From contig OY761541.1 of the NCBI GenBank assembly GCA_963664625.1, forward strand, positions 2,356,001-2,420,000: a stretch of 64,000 nt of DNA, read 5' to 3'. This document shows, in pieces, positions 24,297 through 33,672 of the stretch; within the stretch, counting starts at the first letter, position 1, and each line of letters begins with the position of its first letter. The notes under the pieces are model-generated. The model made no database searches and was not told the DNA's origin. It saw only the letters and a program-made list of their open reading frames with translations. Both the position numbers and the translations under genes were made by a program. This DNA comes from CBDCFV01 sp963664625. Its GTDB lineage: Bacteria > Chloroflexota > Dehalococcoidia > Lucifugimonadales > UBA3495.

Positions 24297-27011
24297 ATGG
24301 CAATTGATTCGTCTCACGATATGCCCAGGGCCTATAACGCCGCCGATGTGGAGCGGAGAATTTACGATACCTGGCTCTCCGCAGGCTATTTTGCCGCCAA
24401 CCGAGACCCAGGGGGAGGAACTCCCTTCACCATCATCATGCCGCCTCCGAACGTGACCGGCGAGTTGCACTTGGGGCACGCCCTGGAAAAAGCCTTGGAA
24501 GACGCCTTGGTCCGGTGGCGCCGCATGTGCGGCGTACCTACCCTGTGGCTTCCGGGCACCGACCATGCCGGCATCGCTACCCAGTGGGTGGTGGAACAGC
24601 AGTTGGCGGCCCAGGGCCAAAGTCGCCACGAGTTGGGGCGGGAGAAGTTCCTTGAACTGGTCTGGCAGCACGTGGAAAGGTCCGGCGGCATAATCCACGA
24701 GCAAAGCCGCCGCTTGGGCATCTCCGCCGACTGGGACCGCCACAAGTTCACCCTCGACCCGGGCCCGGCCAAGGCGGTCCGCACTACCTTCGTTAACCTG
24801 TACAACAAAGGCCTCATCTACCGCCACGAGCGCATCATCAACTGGTGTCCCAGGTGCGCCACCGCCCTCTCCGATCTCGAAGTGGACTACCAGGAACAAC
24901 CCGGGCGCCTCTATTACATCCGCTACCCGCTGGAAGACCCCTCTTCCGTCCCCGATGGAACGCCGAAGCACATTACGGTGGCCACCACCAGGCCCGAGAC
25001 GATGCTGGGCGACACCGGCGTGGCCGTCCACGGAGATGACCCTCGTTACAGGGAACTGGTGGGGAAACTGGTCTTGCTGCCCTTGACTGACCGTGTCATA
25101 CCCATCGTTGCCGACGAGGCCATCACGCCCGAGTTCGGCACCGGCGCGTTGAAAGTCACCCCCGGGCACGACATGCTGGACTTCGAGATAGGGGAGCGTC
25201 ACCAACTGGAAATCGTCACCGTGGTCGGCTTCGATGGCAACATGACCGAACACGCCGGGAAGTACGCTGGGACGGAGCGGTTCCGAGCGCGCGATGAAGT
25301 AGCCGCCGAGCTGGAAAGCTTGGGGTTCTTGGAGAAGACCGAAGAGTACCAGCACTCGGTCGGGTGCTGCCAGCGATGCAATGCGGTGGTCGAGCCTCTG
25401 ATAACACAGCAGTGGTTCGTTAACGTGGGGTCCCATGAGCAGCCCGACTCCATAGCCGGAAAAGCCTACGCCGCGGTGGTGGACGGGCGCATCAAGCTGG
25501 TGCCGGAGCGGTTCACCCGCGTATACCTCAACTGGCTGGAGAACATCCGGGACTGGTGCATCAGCCGCCAGTTATGGTGGGGGCACCGGATTCCGGTATG
25601 GTACTGCGACGACTGCGGCCAACAGACCGCCGCCGTGGAGGACCCGGACGGTTGCGCTGCTTGCGGGTCGCCGAGGTTGCAGCAGGACAACGACGTTCTG
25701 GACACTTGGTTCAGTTCCGGGCTGTGGCCCCACTCCACGCTGGGCTGGCCCGACGACTCGGATGATTTCAAGTACTTCTACCCCACCTCGGTCCTGGAAA
25801 CTGGCTACGATATCCTGTTTTTCTGGGTCGCCAGGATGATCATGCTGGGGATAGAAAACACCGGCGACGTTCCTTTCAGGACGGTGTTCCTCCACGGCAT
25901 GGTGCGGGATGCCTCGGGCGCCAAAATGAGCAAGACCCGCGGCAACACCATGGACCCCTTGGAACTGGTGGACCGGTACGGCACCGATGCCTTGCGGTTT
26001 GCCCTGACCACCGGCGCCGCTCCGGGCAGCGACATCCGCTTGGGAGAATCCCGGCTGGAGTCGGCCCGCAACTTCGCCAACAAGGTCTGGAACGCCGCCC
26101 GGTTCGTCATCACCAGCCTGCGGGGAGCGGACAACCTGGACGGCTGGTTTGATGGTCGGGTCTCCCGGCACCGTGAAGACCTGTGGATCATAGGACGGTT
26201 GAACCGCACCATCAATGATGTCAACAGGTCACTGGAGAGTTTCGAACTCGGTGAGGCCCAGCAGAAGCTCTACGACTTCATCTGGAACGACTTCTGCGAC
26301 TGGTACATTGAGATGGCCAAGATACGGCTGCGGTCAGGCTCCCAGCCGTCGCCGCTGCCCACCTTGGCCCACGTGCTGGAGCGCACGCTGCGCCTGCTCC
26401 ACCCGTTCATGCCTTTCATAACCGAGGAAATCTGGCAGAACCTTCTGGAGCAGTTGCCGACGGAAGGGGACTTGCCCGCGTCTATCATGGTGGCCTCGTA
26501 TCCCAAGGCCGACGAAACCTCCCAAGACACCGAGGCTGAGGGAGAGATATCCTTGGTCATGCAGGCGATCAGGGCGGTACGAAACACCCGCGCCCAACTG
26601 CGTATCCCGGCCAACGAGCAGTTGGAGGCAATCGTGGAGGCCAACGGCTTCCAGAAAGCCATAGAAGAGGAAGCCGAGGTAATCCGCTCGCTGTCCCGGA
26701 TAAACCCGCTCAGGGTCACCTCAGCCTCCGACACCGGTGAACATCCAAGGGGAATTACCTTGGTGGTCAACCCCTTGGTGGTCCGCCTTCCTCTCGAAGG
26801 GGTTGTAGACCTCGGAGAGGAGACGGAGCGGCTGCGCAAGGAACTGGACGACTGCCAGCGCAACCTGGACAGGGTCTCGGCCCTGGTTTCCAACCCGGCC
26901 TTCCGAGCCAAGGCGAAGCCGGAAGTAGTGGAAAATGAGGAGGAACGCCTTAAGTCGTTGGAAGAACGCCGGCAACGTCTGAACGAAATTCTGGAACAGC
27001 TTGAGTCGTAG
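24297..27011 (+). CDS. valS: Valine--tRNA ligase
   Basis: A 904-residue class Ia aminoacyl-tRNA synthetase charging tRNA-Val. The HIGH-type motif PPPNVTGELHLGHAL is near residue 47, the CP1 editing domain follows with TTRPETMLGDTGVAVH, and the KMSKS-type loop reads GAKMSKTRGN near residue 540. Anticodon-binding helices come next, and the C-terminal coiled-coil arm typical of ValRS spans about 835-904. A zinc-ribbon insertion with CDDCGQ and CAACGSP is present near 440. The frame opens at a TTG at 24270, but the ATG at 24297 is the natural start. Confidence 0.97.
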   Translation: MAIDSSHDMPRAYNAADVERRIYDTWLSAGYFAANRDPGGGTPFTIIMPPPNVTGELHLGHALEKALEDALVRWRRMCGVPTLWLPGTDHAGIATQWVVEQQLAAQGQSRHELGREKFLELVWQHVERSGGIIHEQSRRLGISADWDRHKFTLDPGPAKAVRTTFVNLYNKGLIYRHERIINWCPRCATALSDLEVDYQEQPGRLYYIRYPLEDPSSVPDGTPKHITVATTRPETMLGDTGVAVHGDDPRYRELVGKLVLLPLTDRVIPIVADEAITPEFGTGALKVTPGHDMLDFEIGERHQLEIVTVVGFDGNMTEHAGKYAGTERFRARDEVAAELESLGFLEKTEEYQHSVGCCQRCNAVVEPLITQQWFVNVGSHEQPDSIAGKAYAAVVDGRIKLVPERFTRVYLNWLENIRDWCISRQLWWGHRIPVWYCDDCGQQTAAVEDPDGCAACGSPRLQQDNDVLDTWFSSGLWPHSTLGWPDDSDDFKYFYPTSVLETGYDILFFWVARMIMLGIENTGDVPFRTVFLHGMVRDASGAKMSKTRGNTMDPLELVDRYGTDALRFALTTGAAPGSDIRLGESRLESARNFANKVWNAARFVITSLRGADNLDGWFDGRVSRHREDLWIIGRLNRTINDVNRSLESFELGEAQQKLYDFIWNDFCDWYIEMAKIRLRSGSQPSPLPTLAHVLERTLRLLHPFMPFITEEIWQNLLEQLPTEGDLPASIMVASYPKADETSQDTEAEGEISLVMQAIRAVRNTRAQLRIPANEQLEAIVEANGFQKAIEEEAEVIRSLSRINPLRVTSASDTGEHPRGITLVVNPLVVRLPLEGVVDLGEETERLRKELDDCQRNLDRVSALVSNPAFRAKAKPEVVENEEERLKSLEERRQRLNEILEQLES

Positions 27012-27020
27012 GGAGGAACC

Positions 27021-27560
27021 ATGACAACCGGTCAGCCTGAACCCAACGATTCCAGGGTTGAAGACCACGTGCAAATGAGCCATCAGTTCTTGGAACACGC
27101 CTATGTTGAGTTGCGAATGGGCAACCTTCTTCAAGCGTCGGAAAAAGTCTGGGGAGCGACGGCCCATGCTCTGAAAGCCATCGCACTGCAACGGGGCTGG
27201 CGTCACCGCTCGCACGCAATCATTTTTGACATTGGCGAACACCTTGGCAGGGAGTTTGGGCAGGAAGAACAATTCGCTAGATACTTGAACATGGCTGATG
27301 CCATGCACACCAACTTTTACGAGAACAACCGTAATGAAAGCGCCATCCGGTTGGCTTTGGCGGATGTCGAGCTGTTCGTGGAGGAGTTGGATAGAGTCAG
27401 GACCGTGCCTCCCCGTCCCTTTACGGTCAGGGACAACGATGACCGCTTGAGGTTGGGCCATATTCTGGGACTACCCAGGGAAGACCGGCCCCAAATAGGA
27501 GACAATTCTTCGGTTGGATACAGCCTAACGCACCGTAATGGCGAAGGGACCGAAACATAG
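27021..27560 (+). CDS. PaREP1-family (HEPN-like) protein
   Basis: A 179-residue helical protein matching PaREP1-type domains. The core is LEHAYVELRMGNLLQASEKV followed by WGATAHALKAIALQRGW, then a region with YLNMADAMHTNFYENN. PaREP1 proteins are common in archaea and Chloroflexota and are related to HEPN helical bundles; their role is unknown, possibly in toxin-antitoxin or nucleotide biology. It is 9 bp downstream of valS on the same strand with a GGAGGAA ribosome-binding site. Confidence 0.72.
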   Translation: MTTGQPEPNDSRVEDHVQMSHQFLEHAYVELRMGNLLQASEKVWGATAHALKAIALQRGWRHRSHAIIFDIGEHLGREFGQEEQFARYLNMADAMHTNFYENNRNESAIRLALADVELFVEELDRVRTVPPRPFTVRDNDDRLRLGHILGLPREDRPQIGDNSSVGYSLTHRNGEGTET

Positions 27561-27601
27561 CCGCCCCGACCCTGAATGGGCGCCGGAGATAATGCCCAAC
27601 A

Positions 27602-28456
27602 ATGAGTTTGAAGCTGGGAATAATCGGCTACCCTATCGGCCATTCCATCTCGCCTGTATTCCAGCAGGCCGCGCTGGACCACTGCGGGATTGACGGCTCA
27701 TACCAAGCCTACCAAGTCGCCCCCGACTCCTTGGAGCAGTTTTTCCAAGACTTGCGTCAGCCGGATTTCCTGGGCATCAACGTTACCGTGCCTCACAAGG
27801 AGGCGGTGATTCCCTACTTGGACGAAGTCGATGACTGGGCCACGGCCGCCGGTGCGGTCAACACGGTCGTGAACCGCGACGGGCGTTTGTCGGGCCACAA
27901 CACTGACGGGTCCGGTTTCCTGAGAGCGTTGAAAGAAGGCGCGGGGTTCCATCCCCAAGGCAGCCGCGTCCTGGTGCTGGGAGCGGGAGGCGCCGCACGC
28001 GGGGTTGTCCTGGCTCTCGTCAGGGATGGAGTAGCCGGCCTTACCGTGGCTAACCGGACTTTGGAGCGCGCCGAAAGGTTGACGGAACTGGCCCAAGCCG
28101 CTGGGGTCCAATGCAAAGCCATACCACTGTCCATCCAGGAACTCGCCGACGCTGCCGCCAATGCCGACCTGATCGTAAACTGCACCACCGTTGGTATGTC
28201 CCACGGCCCCGACGAAGTAGGTTCGCCGTTGTCAGCCGCCCAAATTCCGTCGACGGCCCTCGTGAACGACCTCGTGTATAATCCCTTGGAGACCCCCCTG
28301 TTGCAAGAAGCGCAACGCGCCGGCGCCAGGTGCTTGGGCGGCATCCACATGTTGGTGTACCAGGGCGCGGCCTCCTTCGAAATGTGGACCGGCAGGGACG
28401 CCCCGGTGGAAGTTATGCTGGAAGCGGCCACCAAGGCTATGGCGGCCAGAGGTTAG
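27602..28456 (+). CDS. aroE: Shikimate dehydrogenase (NADP+)
   Basis: A 284-residue AroE, fourth step of the shikimate pathway, reducing 3-dehydroshikimate. Substrate-binding features are GYPIGHSISPVFQQAAL at the N-terminus, the catalytic Lys in NVTVPHKEAV near residue 66, and the Asp in NTDGSGFLRAL near residue 102. The nucleotide-binding loop GAGGAARGVVLAL is near residue 128 and NRTLERAERL follows, consistent with NADP preference. The C-terminal MLVYQGAASFEMWTG is the family signature. aroC is encoded 0.9 kb downstream, separated by the nucleotidyltransferase-HEPN gene. Confidence 0.96.
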   Translation: MSLKLGIIGYPIGHSISPVFQQAALDHCGIDGSYQAYQVAPDSLEQFFQDLRQPDFLGINVTVPHKEAVIPYLDEVDDWATAAGAVNTVVNRDGRLSGHNTDGSGFLRALKEGAGFHPQGSRVLVLGAGGAARGVVLALVRDGVAGLTVANRTLERAERLTELAQAAGVQCKAIPLSIQELADAAANADLIVNCTTVGMSHGPDEVGSPLSAAQIPSTALVNDLVYNPLETPLLQEAQRAGARCLGGIHMLVYQGAASFEMWTGRDAPVEVMLEAATKAMAARG

Positions 28457-28485
28457 GCGGGCAAGGCCAGCGGGCAAGTATCGAA

Positions 28486-29286
28486 ATGAACGCGAAAATC
28501 TGCGACCCCCGTGCCCTCCAAGTAGCCCAAGCCGTACACGACCGGGAAAATCCCCAAGCCACCATCCTGTTCGGGTCCAGGGCTAGAGGCGATTACGAGG
28601 AACTCCGCTCCGACATAGACATCATGCTGGTTCTACCGGAAGATCCCGGAAAGGAACATAAGGAGTCAGTCGGCGAGTGGGCGCAGGAAACCGTCGCCGC
28701 CGCCTACGGCCGGAGAGTTCCCGTGCAGTTGGTGTGGTTTGGCAGGGCCGATTTCAACGAGAACCGGCGCTATATCAACCACATTACCACCCAAGCCATG
28801 CTCGATGGTGTAGTCATGTCCCAAACCCCCGAAGAGTTCCGTAGCCAATACTCAGACGAGGAAACCGAGTACGAATACCAATGGACTGACTACCACAACA
28901 GGCTGTACCATGCCGAGTCCCACTTGGAAGCTTTCCAGCACCTAGATGCCGCCGGATTCAATGACCTCTTGGTGGCACAGCACGCCCAATCAGCGCTGGA
29001 GCACGCCATGAAAGCCATCATAACAGGCCACGGAGGCACCGCCGAAAGGACTCACAATTTGGGGAGACTGCTGGGCGCTGTGCGCAGAATCGACCCCCAA
29101 ATGAACAACTTCAGGCTGAGCATACCGCCCGACATCTACTCCGAATACGCCGGAGACAACGAGTACGAAACGGAAAGGGTGCAGCCGCTCCTCACCGACC
29201 AAGACAACTACCGGGAAAGAACGGTCAACGATATACGGGCCCTCATCGAGCGGGCCCGTGAATTAGGCCCAACGATCTACAATTAG
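28486..29286 (+). CDS. Nucleotidyltransferase-HEPN fusion protein
   Basis: A 266-residue protein joining a minimal nucleotidyltransferase domain (LFGSRARGDYEELRSDIDIM near residue 27, the G-S-x-A-R-G...S-D-x-D motif) to a C-terminal HEPN domain (AQHAQSALEHAMKAIITGHG, then ERTHNLGRLLGAV near residue 190). Separate MNT/HEPN genes form toxin-antitoxin pairs in which the nucleotidyltransferase inactivates the HEPN RNase by modification; here both are in one chain. The frame is open far upstream over aroE, but the ATG at 28486 gives the domain start. It sits between aroE and aroC. Confidence 0.85.
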   Translation: MNAKICDPRALQVAQAVHDRENPQATILFGSRARGDYEELRSDIDIMLVLPEDPGKEHKESVGEWAQETVAAAYGRRVPVQLVWFGRADFNENRRYINHITTQAMLDGVVMSQTPEEFRSQYSDEETEYEYQWTDYHNRLYHAESHLEAFQHLDAAGFNDLLVAQHAQSALEHAMKAIITGHGGTAERTHNLGRLLGAVRRIDPQMNNFRLSIPPDIYSEYAGDNEYETERVQPLLTDQDNYRERTVNDIRALIERARELGPTIYN

Positions 29287-29332
29287 GGTTCTAAAAACTA
29301 CCGGATTAAAGGAAATCCCGAGGAATTTTGGC

Positions 29333-30514
29333 ATGGTCCGCTTTTTTACCGCCGGAGAGTCCCACGGCCAAGGACTTGTAATAATAGTCGAAGGAATCCC
29401 CGCGGCGTTACCGATTGACGAAGACTACATAGGGTCCCAGTTGGCCCGGCGTCAACGCGGCTACGGGCGCGGAGGCCGGATGCTTATCGAGCAGGACCGG
29501 GCCCACGTCATGTCCGGCGTCAGGCACGGCTTGACCTTGGGTAGCCCCATTGGCATGACCTTGGAAAACAAGGATTGGGTCAACTGGGAGACGGCCATGG
29601 CCGTAGAGGACGTGGGGGACACCAGCCACGACGAACGCTCCCGGCGGGTGACCCGGATTCGTCCCGGCCACGCCGACCTGCCGGGAACCATGAAATACGG
29701 GTTCGACGACGTTCGCAACGTCCTTGAACGGGCCAGCGCCCGGGAGACCGCCGCCAGGGTGGCGGCTGGGGCCATCGCTATCCGTCTGCTCGAGGAGTTT
29801 GGCATTGTGCTCCGTAGCCACGTGGTATCCATTGGCGGCGTTTGGGCCGACGCTCCCGATAGCATCGACTGGGAAGCGGTCGAGGAATCGCCGGTGCGTT
29901 GCGCCGACGCCGACGCTGCAACAAAGATGATGGCCGAAATCGACGCCGCCAAGGAGGCTGGGGACACCGTGGGCGGTACGGTGGAGGTCATTGCGGAGAA
30001 CGTGCCGATAGGGTTGGGCTCCCACGTGCACTGGGACCGGAAAATCGACGGGCGCATCGCCCAAGCGTTGATGTCCATTAACGCCGTCAAGGCCGTATCT
30101 ATCGGCCCCGGTTGGGAGATCGTCGACCGGCGCGGCTCACAAGTACACGACGTTATCATGCCGGTGACCGACCCGGACAACCCGTGGCAGCGGGAGACCA
30201 ACCGGGCCGGCGGCACCGAGGGCGGGATGACCGACGGTATGCCCTTGGTGGCGCGGTTTGCCATCAAGCCCATAGCCACCATCACCAATCCCCTGCCGTC
30301 CGTCGATCTGGATACCGGCGAGATGGTGCAGGCCCACTACGAGCGTTCCGACGTTTGCCAGGTCCCCCCGGCGGGAGTCATCGGCGAGTCAATGGTTGCG
30401 CTGGTGTTGGCCGACGCCTTTATGGAAAAATTCGGCGGCGACTCCATCCCGGAAACCCGCCGCAACTACCACAGCTACCTTGAGACCGTCGGCCCGCGCA
30501 AGCGGTATGAGTAG
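29333..30514 (+). CDS. aroC: Chorismate synthase
   Basis: A 393-residue AroC, the last common step of aromatic amino-acid synthesis, converting EPSP to chorismate with reduced FMN. The N-terminal FFTAGESHGQGL, RRQRGYGRGGRM near residue 42, RPGHADLPGTMKYGFDDVRN near residue 112, and ERASARETAARVAAGAIA near residue 129 are all family signatures, as is the C-terminal-half segment NRAGGTEGGMTDGMPLVARF. Length is normal. The start is an ATG 46 bp after the preceding gene. It functions with aroE upstream. Confidence 0.97.
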   Translation: MVRFFTAGESHGQGLVIIVEGIPAALPIDEDYIGSQLARRQRGYGRGGRMLIEQDRAHVMSGVRHGLTLGSPIGMTLENKDWVNWETAMAVEDVGDTSHDERSRRVTRIRPGHADLPGTMKYGFDDVRNVLERASARETAARVAAGAIAIRLLEEFGIVLRSHVVSIGGVWADAPDSIDWEAVEESPVRCADADAATKMMAEIDAAKEAGDTVGGTVEVIAENVPIGLGSHVHWDRKIDGRIAQALMSINAVKAVSIGPGWEIVDRRGSQVHDVIMPVTDPDNPWQRETNRAGGTEGGMTDGMPLVARFAIKPIATITNPLPSVDLDTGEMVQAHYERSDVCQVPPAGVIGESMVALVLADAFMEKFGGDSIPETRRNYHSYLETVGPRKRYE

Positions 30515-30587
30515 AGTCCTGTCTCGGGTCATATCCTTTCAACAGGACCTGGGTCGCCTGGAAAAAAGCGCCGTCGGCAGCAGAACT

Positions 30588-30983
30588 CTAACGCTGGGCT
30601 GGCAGAGCGTTCACGTAGTTGATGATTGTACGCGCCGCATCCAGCATCCATTCCACTGTCCTGCCTCCCTCAAGAGCGACATAGCCTGTATCGTAGGTTA
30701 AGGTGTTTCGGGTGAATCTGAGTTCACTCAATAAGTGTCCTATATCCATGTCGATGGTTCTCAGAGCCTCGCCCACACGTGCATGAGCGCTACCACTTGG
30801 TCTGAATCGAGCGTATCTTTTACGAACCAACTGGTCACGGGCGGTCAAGTAGGCCGCATAGTAAGCTCGGTCCGCCGCAGACCTGAGCGACGCTGGGGTC
30901 GGTCGATGGGCCAACTCGTCCGCCAAATCGACGAGAGTATCAATAATCAGAGGTGAGAAGACGCTAGACTGCCTCGAAGCCAA
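30588..30983 (-). CDS. HEPN-like small protein
   Basis: A 131-residue helical protein with LRSAADRAYYAAYLTARDQL near residue 33 and SELRFTRNTLTYDTG near residue 85, like HEPN-superfamily helical bundles. The start is a TTG with AAAGGA 7 nt upstream, overlapping the stop of the preceding gene by 20 bp, so the two are translated together. The pairing of a small unknown protein and a HEPN-like protein suggests a toxin-antitoxin module. Which member would be toxic cannot be told here: the canonical HEPN R-x4-6-H motif is not evident. Confidence 0.6.
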   Translation of the reverse strand: MASRQSSVFSPLIIDTLVDLADELAHRPTPASLRSAADRAYYAAYLTARDQLVRKRYARFRPSGSAHARVGEALRTIDMDIGHLLSELRFTRNTLTYDTGYVALEGGRTVEWMLDAARTIINYVNALPAQR

Positions 30984-31326
30984 ACCATATCCTTTCTATG
31001 AATTTTCCCCTTTCAACTTTGCCCAAGGATTTCTGAAACGCGGTTGCTTCGTCTTGCAGAAAAGCCCGGTAATATTTCTCTGCCGTCTTCGGATCAGCCT
31101 TCAAAACCGCGCAGACACGCAAAATTTCCCACTCAGGATATTCCATGTCCTGCCGGTAGCGTATGTTAATCTGCGTCAGCGGCCATTTTCGTTCTATGGC
31201 CGCGTGTTGCATTAAATCAATAATGCCATCCAAAACCGGCCTCGCCCTCTTCCCCAAGAGACGGTCTGCCTCGGATGGGTCTGTCTTCCAAATGACCGGG
31301 ACCTTCGGTGTGGCTAAATCGTCCAT
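30964..31326 (-). CDS. Hypothetical protein, partner of the HEPN-like gene
   Basis: A 120-residue soluble protein with no family I recognise. Notable stretches are LGKRARPVLDGIIDLMQHAA and EILRVCAVLKADPKTAEKYY. AGGAGG six bases before the ATG at 31326 fixes the start; the frame opens seven codons earlier. Its 3' end overlaps the HEPN-like gene, implying a two-gene operon with coupled translation. It is a plausible antitoxin or accessory subunit by position only. Confidence 0.55.
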   Translation of the reverse strand: MDDLATPKVPVIWKTDPSEADRLLGKRARPVLDGIIDLMQHAAIERKWPLTQINIRYRQDMEYPEWEILRVCAVLKADPKTAEKYYRAFLQDEATAFQKSLGKVERGKFIERIWFGFEAV

Positions 31327-31360
31327 GGGATGCCTCCTGGTCATCATTGTACACCCCCGC

Positions 31361-33664
31361 CTACTCCTCCAACGTCCGTATATAGTTGATCACGTGCCAT
31401 ATCTCGTCGTTGGTCAGCACGCCGCCCAACGGCGCCATGCCGGTGCCGGGGACGCCATTCTCGATGAACCCGAAAAGGTCTCCATCCGGATGCAGCGGTA
31501 CGTGTATCGTCAGGTCCGCGGGCGGCGGTTCCAGCGCCACTCCTCCCGGTCCGTCACCCTTGCCGGCTTCTCCGTGGCATGACTGGCAATGCAGCCCGTA
31601 GGTCGCCTTGCCTGCTTGGAGCGACTCGGGGTTGGGTGGGAAGGGGTTGACCATGTCTGACCGCTGGTCCGTCTGAATAAGCGGGGAATTGACCACCAGG
31701 AATATTCCCACGCACAGCCCCAGGATGCCCGGGGTCATCACACCGGCCCCTGCACGGGTGAACCAGCCCCCCAAGGGTAGCGCAGTCACCATGAACAGCA
31801 CTCCCAAGAGCACCAGTCCGCCGCCCAGAAGGGCGTTCGCCGTGCTTGGCGAGGGAGATATGGCCGTGCTGCTTGACGCTCCTCCGGCATCTATCTCGAA
31901 CCGGAACGCGGTCCGCGCGTCGAATGCGTCCGGTCGTGTCACCAGCAACTCCACTTGCCAAGCGCCGGAGATGCTGAATTGCGCCCCCTCCAACAAGTAA
32001 GACCCGTCTCCCGCCGCAATCGCGGAAGCCGTTTCGTCTCCAAGGTCCGAGTCCAGGTAACGCATCCGCAACCTCACGTCGGACGCATTCGTAATAGGGT
32101 CCCCAAGACGGTCTTCCAAGGATACGGTGAGGTTGTTGGCCCCGACCTGTCTCGGATCCACGCTCAAGGACATGGTCGTCCCCTCATCGGTGTCACGGAA
32201 CACTGGTGGCGGCGGCGCCCCGATGCCCTGCCGTGAAGCGACTTGGCGGGCTGGTTCCAGGCTGGTCAGCACCGCCACGGAACCCAACACCAGCACGGCC
32301 AGTACTACCTCGACATTGACAAATCGCTTCAGCCAGACGACCCGTTCTCCTCTTTCTCTTATAGCAGGCCGTACCCACAGCAGGTTCATGGCCCCGAAGA
32401 GCAATAGGGCAACCACCAACACCACCTTCACGAATAGCGTCCACCCGTAAGGAGTGTCCATAGCCGGCAATACGGTTACTTGGGCCCAGCTATTGAATAA
32501 CCCCGTGACTACCAACACCGCCACGCTGAGCGCGGCGACTACCGAAAACCTGGGGACCAAGCTCGAAAAGCACTCCCTCCGTTCCCGCGCCGAAAGAGAC
32601 CGGAGTGCTAAGGGTATGCCAAGGCAGAAGTGGAACAGAGCGCCCACCCAGACGGCGGAGGCCAACAGGTGCAGGTAGTCGGAGAGAAGAGCAGCGGAGC
32701 GGATGCCTGGAGTCGCTGCGCCGTGGCTGGTCAGGCTCAGCGTCCACAGAATACCGCCACCCAGTCCAACGGCCAGCAACCGGAATGCCAAATCCCAAGG
32801 ATGAGTTGGCGGTAGGGGCGCCCCTTGTGTGTGCCCACCAAGGGCGCCTCTACGCCATTGCCCGGCGGCCAGGACCAGCGCGAATGCTATCGCCAAGCCG
32901 GTCCGCCACCGCCATACCCGACCCCATTCGGTCTCCCACAGCATCGACCACAACGGGCCGCCCAAGGCTTCCGATAATGCCACGTCATGGCTGATGGCCG
33001 TTTGCAACAGCAATTGGGCTACCGAGGCGGCCAAGAATACTGCGACAGACACCCAGATGAGCTTCAGTGAGCGGGACGCCAGGGTTGTCCCAACGGCGCG
33101 TACTTGGGAACTTGCCTGCGGACTGTGCAACACCGGTCTGGACACCAGGAGGTCGAAGACCAAGCCTCCTACCATCGCCAGCACGCTGACCAGTATCACC
33201 CAGCGAACCACCGGCGCCGCTGGTGACTGGACCAATGCCTCTTCCGGCTCCGCCAGCGGCTCACCGGAGATGGGCTGGCCTACGGAGAAGACGAACGCCC
33301 CGCGGACGCCGTGCCCGTCCACGGTGGATACGTTTTTCCAAGCCACGGTGTAGGCGCCGTCGGGAATAGGTACCAACCCCACGGACATAACCGTGGCGTC
33401 GTTGGGGTCTACGACCGATGCTCCATCGTCCACCCTGTTCCCCAAGGAGTCCAGAACGCGAATCTCGCTCAGCTTGGGCTCTAGGGGTTCGGTGAACCAG
33501 ATGACGACCCGGTCCGGCGCCTCTTCCAGCGCGGAATTGGGCGACGGCGTGGCCCTGTCCAGGTTAGCGTGGGCCAGAACGGCCTCACTGGGCCACAGAA
33601 GCGCCATGAGAGCCCCGGCAACCGCCAGGACCACGGTTGCCGTGCGTATAACGGCTGACGACAT
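31361..33664 (-). CDS. CopC-CopD-cytochrome c fusion protein
   Basis: A 767-residue protein. A signal peptide ends at about residue 32 (VLAHA, leaving the mature His of CopC). A CopC copper-binding domain (about 33-130) is followed by a CopD-type multi-span membrane domain (about 150-480), a YtkA/Ig-like domain (about 510-610), two more membrane spans, and a C-terminal class I cytochrome c with CQSCHGEAGKG near residue 691 and the Met ligand in GTGMAPLGG. CopC/CopD import or sequester copper; the added haem domain suggests a redox link. A 42-bp palindromic repeat is inserted in frame at about residues 270-284. Confidence 0.88.
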   Translation of the reverse strand: MSSAVIRTATVVLAVAGALMALLWPSEAVLAHANLDRATPSPNSALEEAPDRVVIWFTEPLEPKLSEIRVLDSLGNRVDDGASVVDPNDATVMSVGLVPIPDGAYTVAWKNVSTVDGHGVRGAFVFSVGQPISGEPLAEPEEALVQSPAAPVVRWVILVSVLAMVGGLVFDLLVSRPVLHSPQASSQVRAVGTTLASRSLKLIWVSVAVFLAASVAQLLLQTAISHDVALSEALGGPLWSMLWETEWGRVWRWRTGLAIAFALVLAAGQWRRGALGGHTQGAPLPPTHPWDLAFRLLAVGLGGGILWTLSLTSHGAATPGIRSAALLSDYLHLLASAVWVGALFHFCLGIPLALRSLSARERRECFSSLVPRFSVVAALSVAVLVVTGLFNSWAQVTVLPAMDTPYGWTLFVKVVLVVALLLFGAMNLLWVRPAIRERGERVVWLKRFVNVEVVLAVLVLGSVAVLTSLEPARQVASRQGIGAPPPPVFRDTDEGTTMSLSVDPRQVGANNLTVSLEDRLGDPITNASDVRLRMRYLDSDLGDETASAIAAGDGSYLLEGAQFSISGAWQVELLVTRPDAFDARTAFRFEIDAGGASSSTAISPSPSTANALLGGGLVLLGVLFMVTALPLGGWFTRAGAGVMTPGILGLCVGIFLVVNSPLIQTDQRSDMVNPFPPNPESLQAGKATYGLHCQSCHGEAGKGDGPGGVALEPPPADLTIHVPLHPDGDLFGFIENGVPGTGMAPLGGVLTNDEIWHVINYIRTLEE
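32812..32853. repeat. In-frame palindromic element inside the copper fusion gene
   Basis: The element is bounded by GTAGGGGC and GCCTCTAC (terminal inverted repeats with one mismatch) and is 42 bp, exactly 14 codons. It encodes RRGALGGHTQGAP-like residues in a loop between membrane spans. The same termini bound the elements at 8684 and 42079. Confidence 0.75.
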
Positions 33665-33672
33665 GCGATCGC

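Noticed and set aside
24153..25436. A 427-residue minus-strand open frame inside valS
   Set aside because: valS is unmistakable on the plus strand. The antisense frame is an artefact of GC-rich codon bias.
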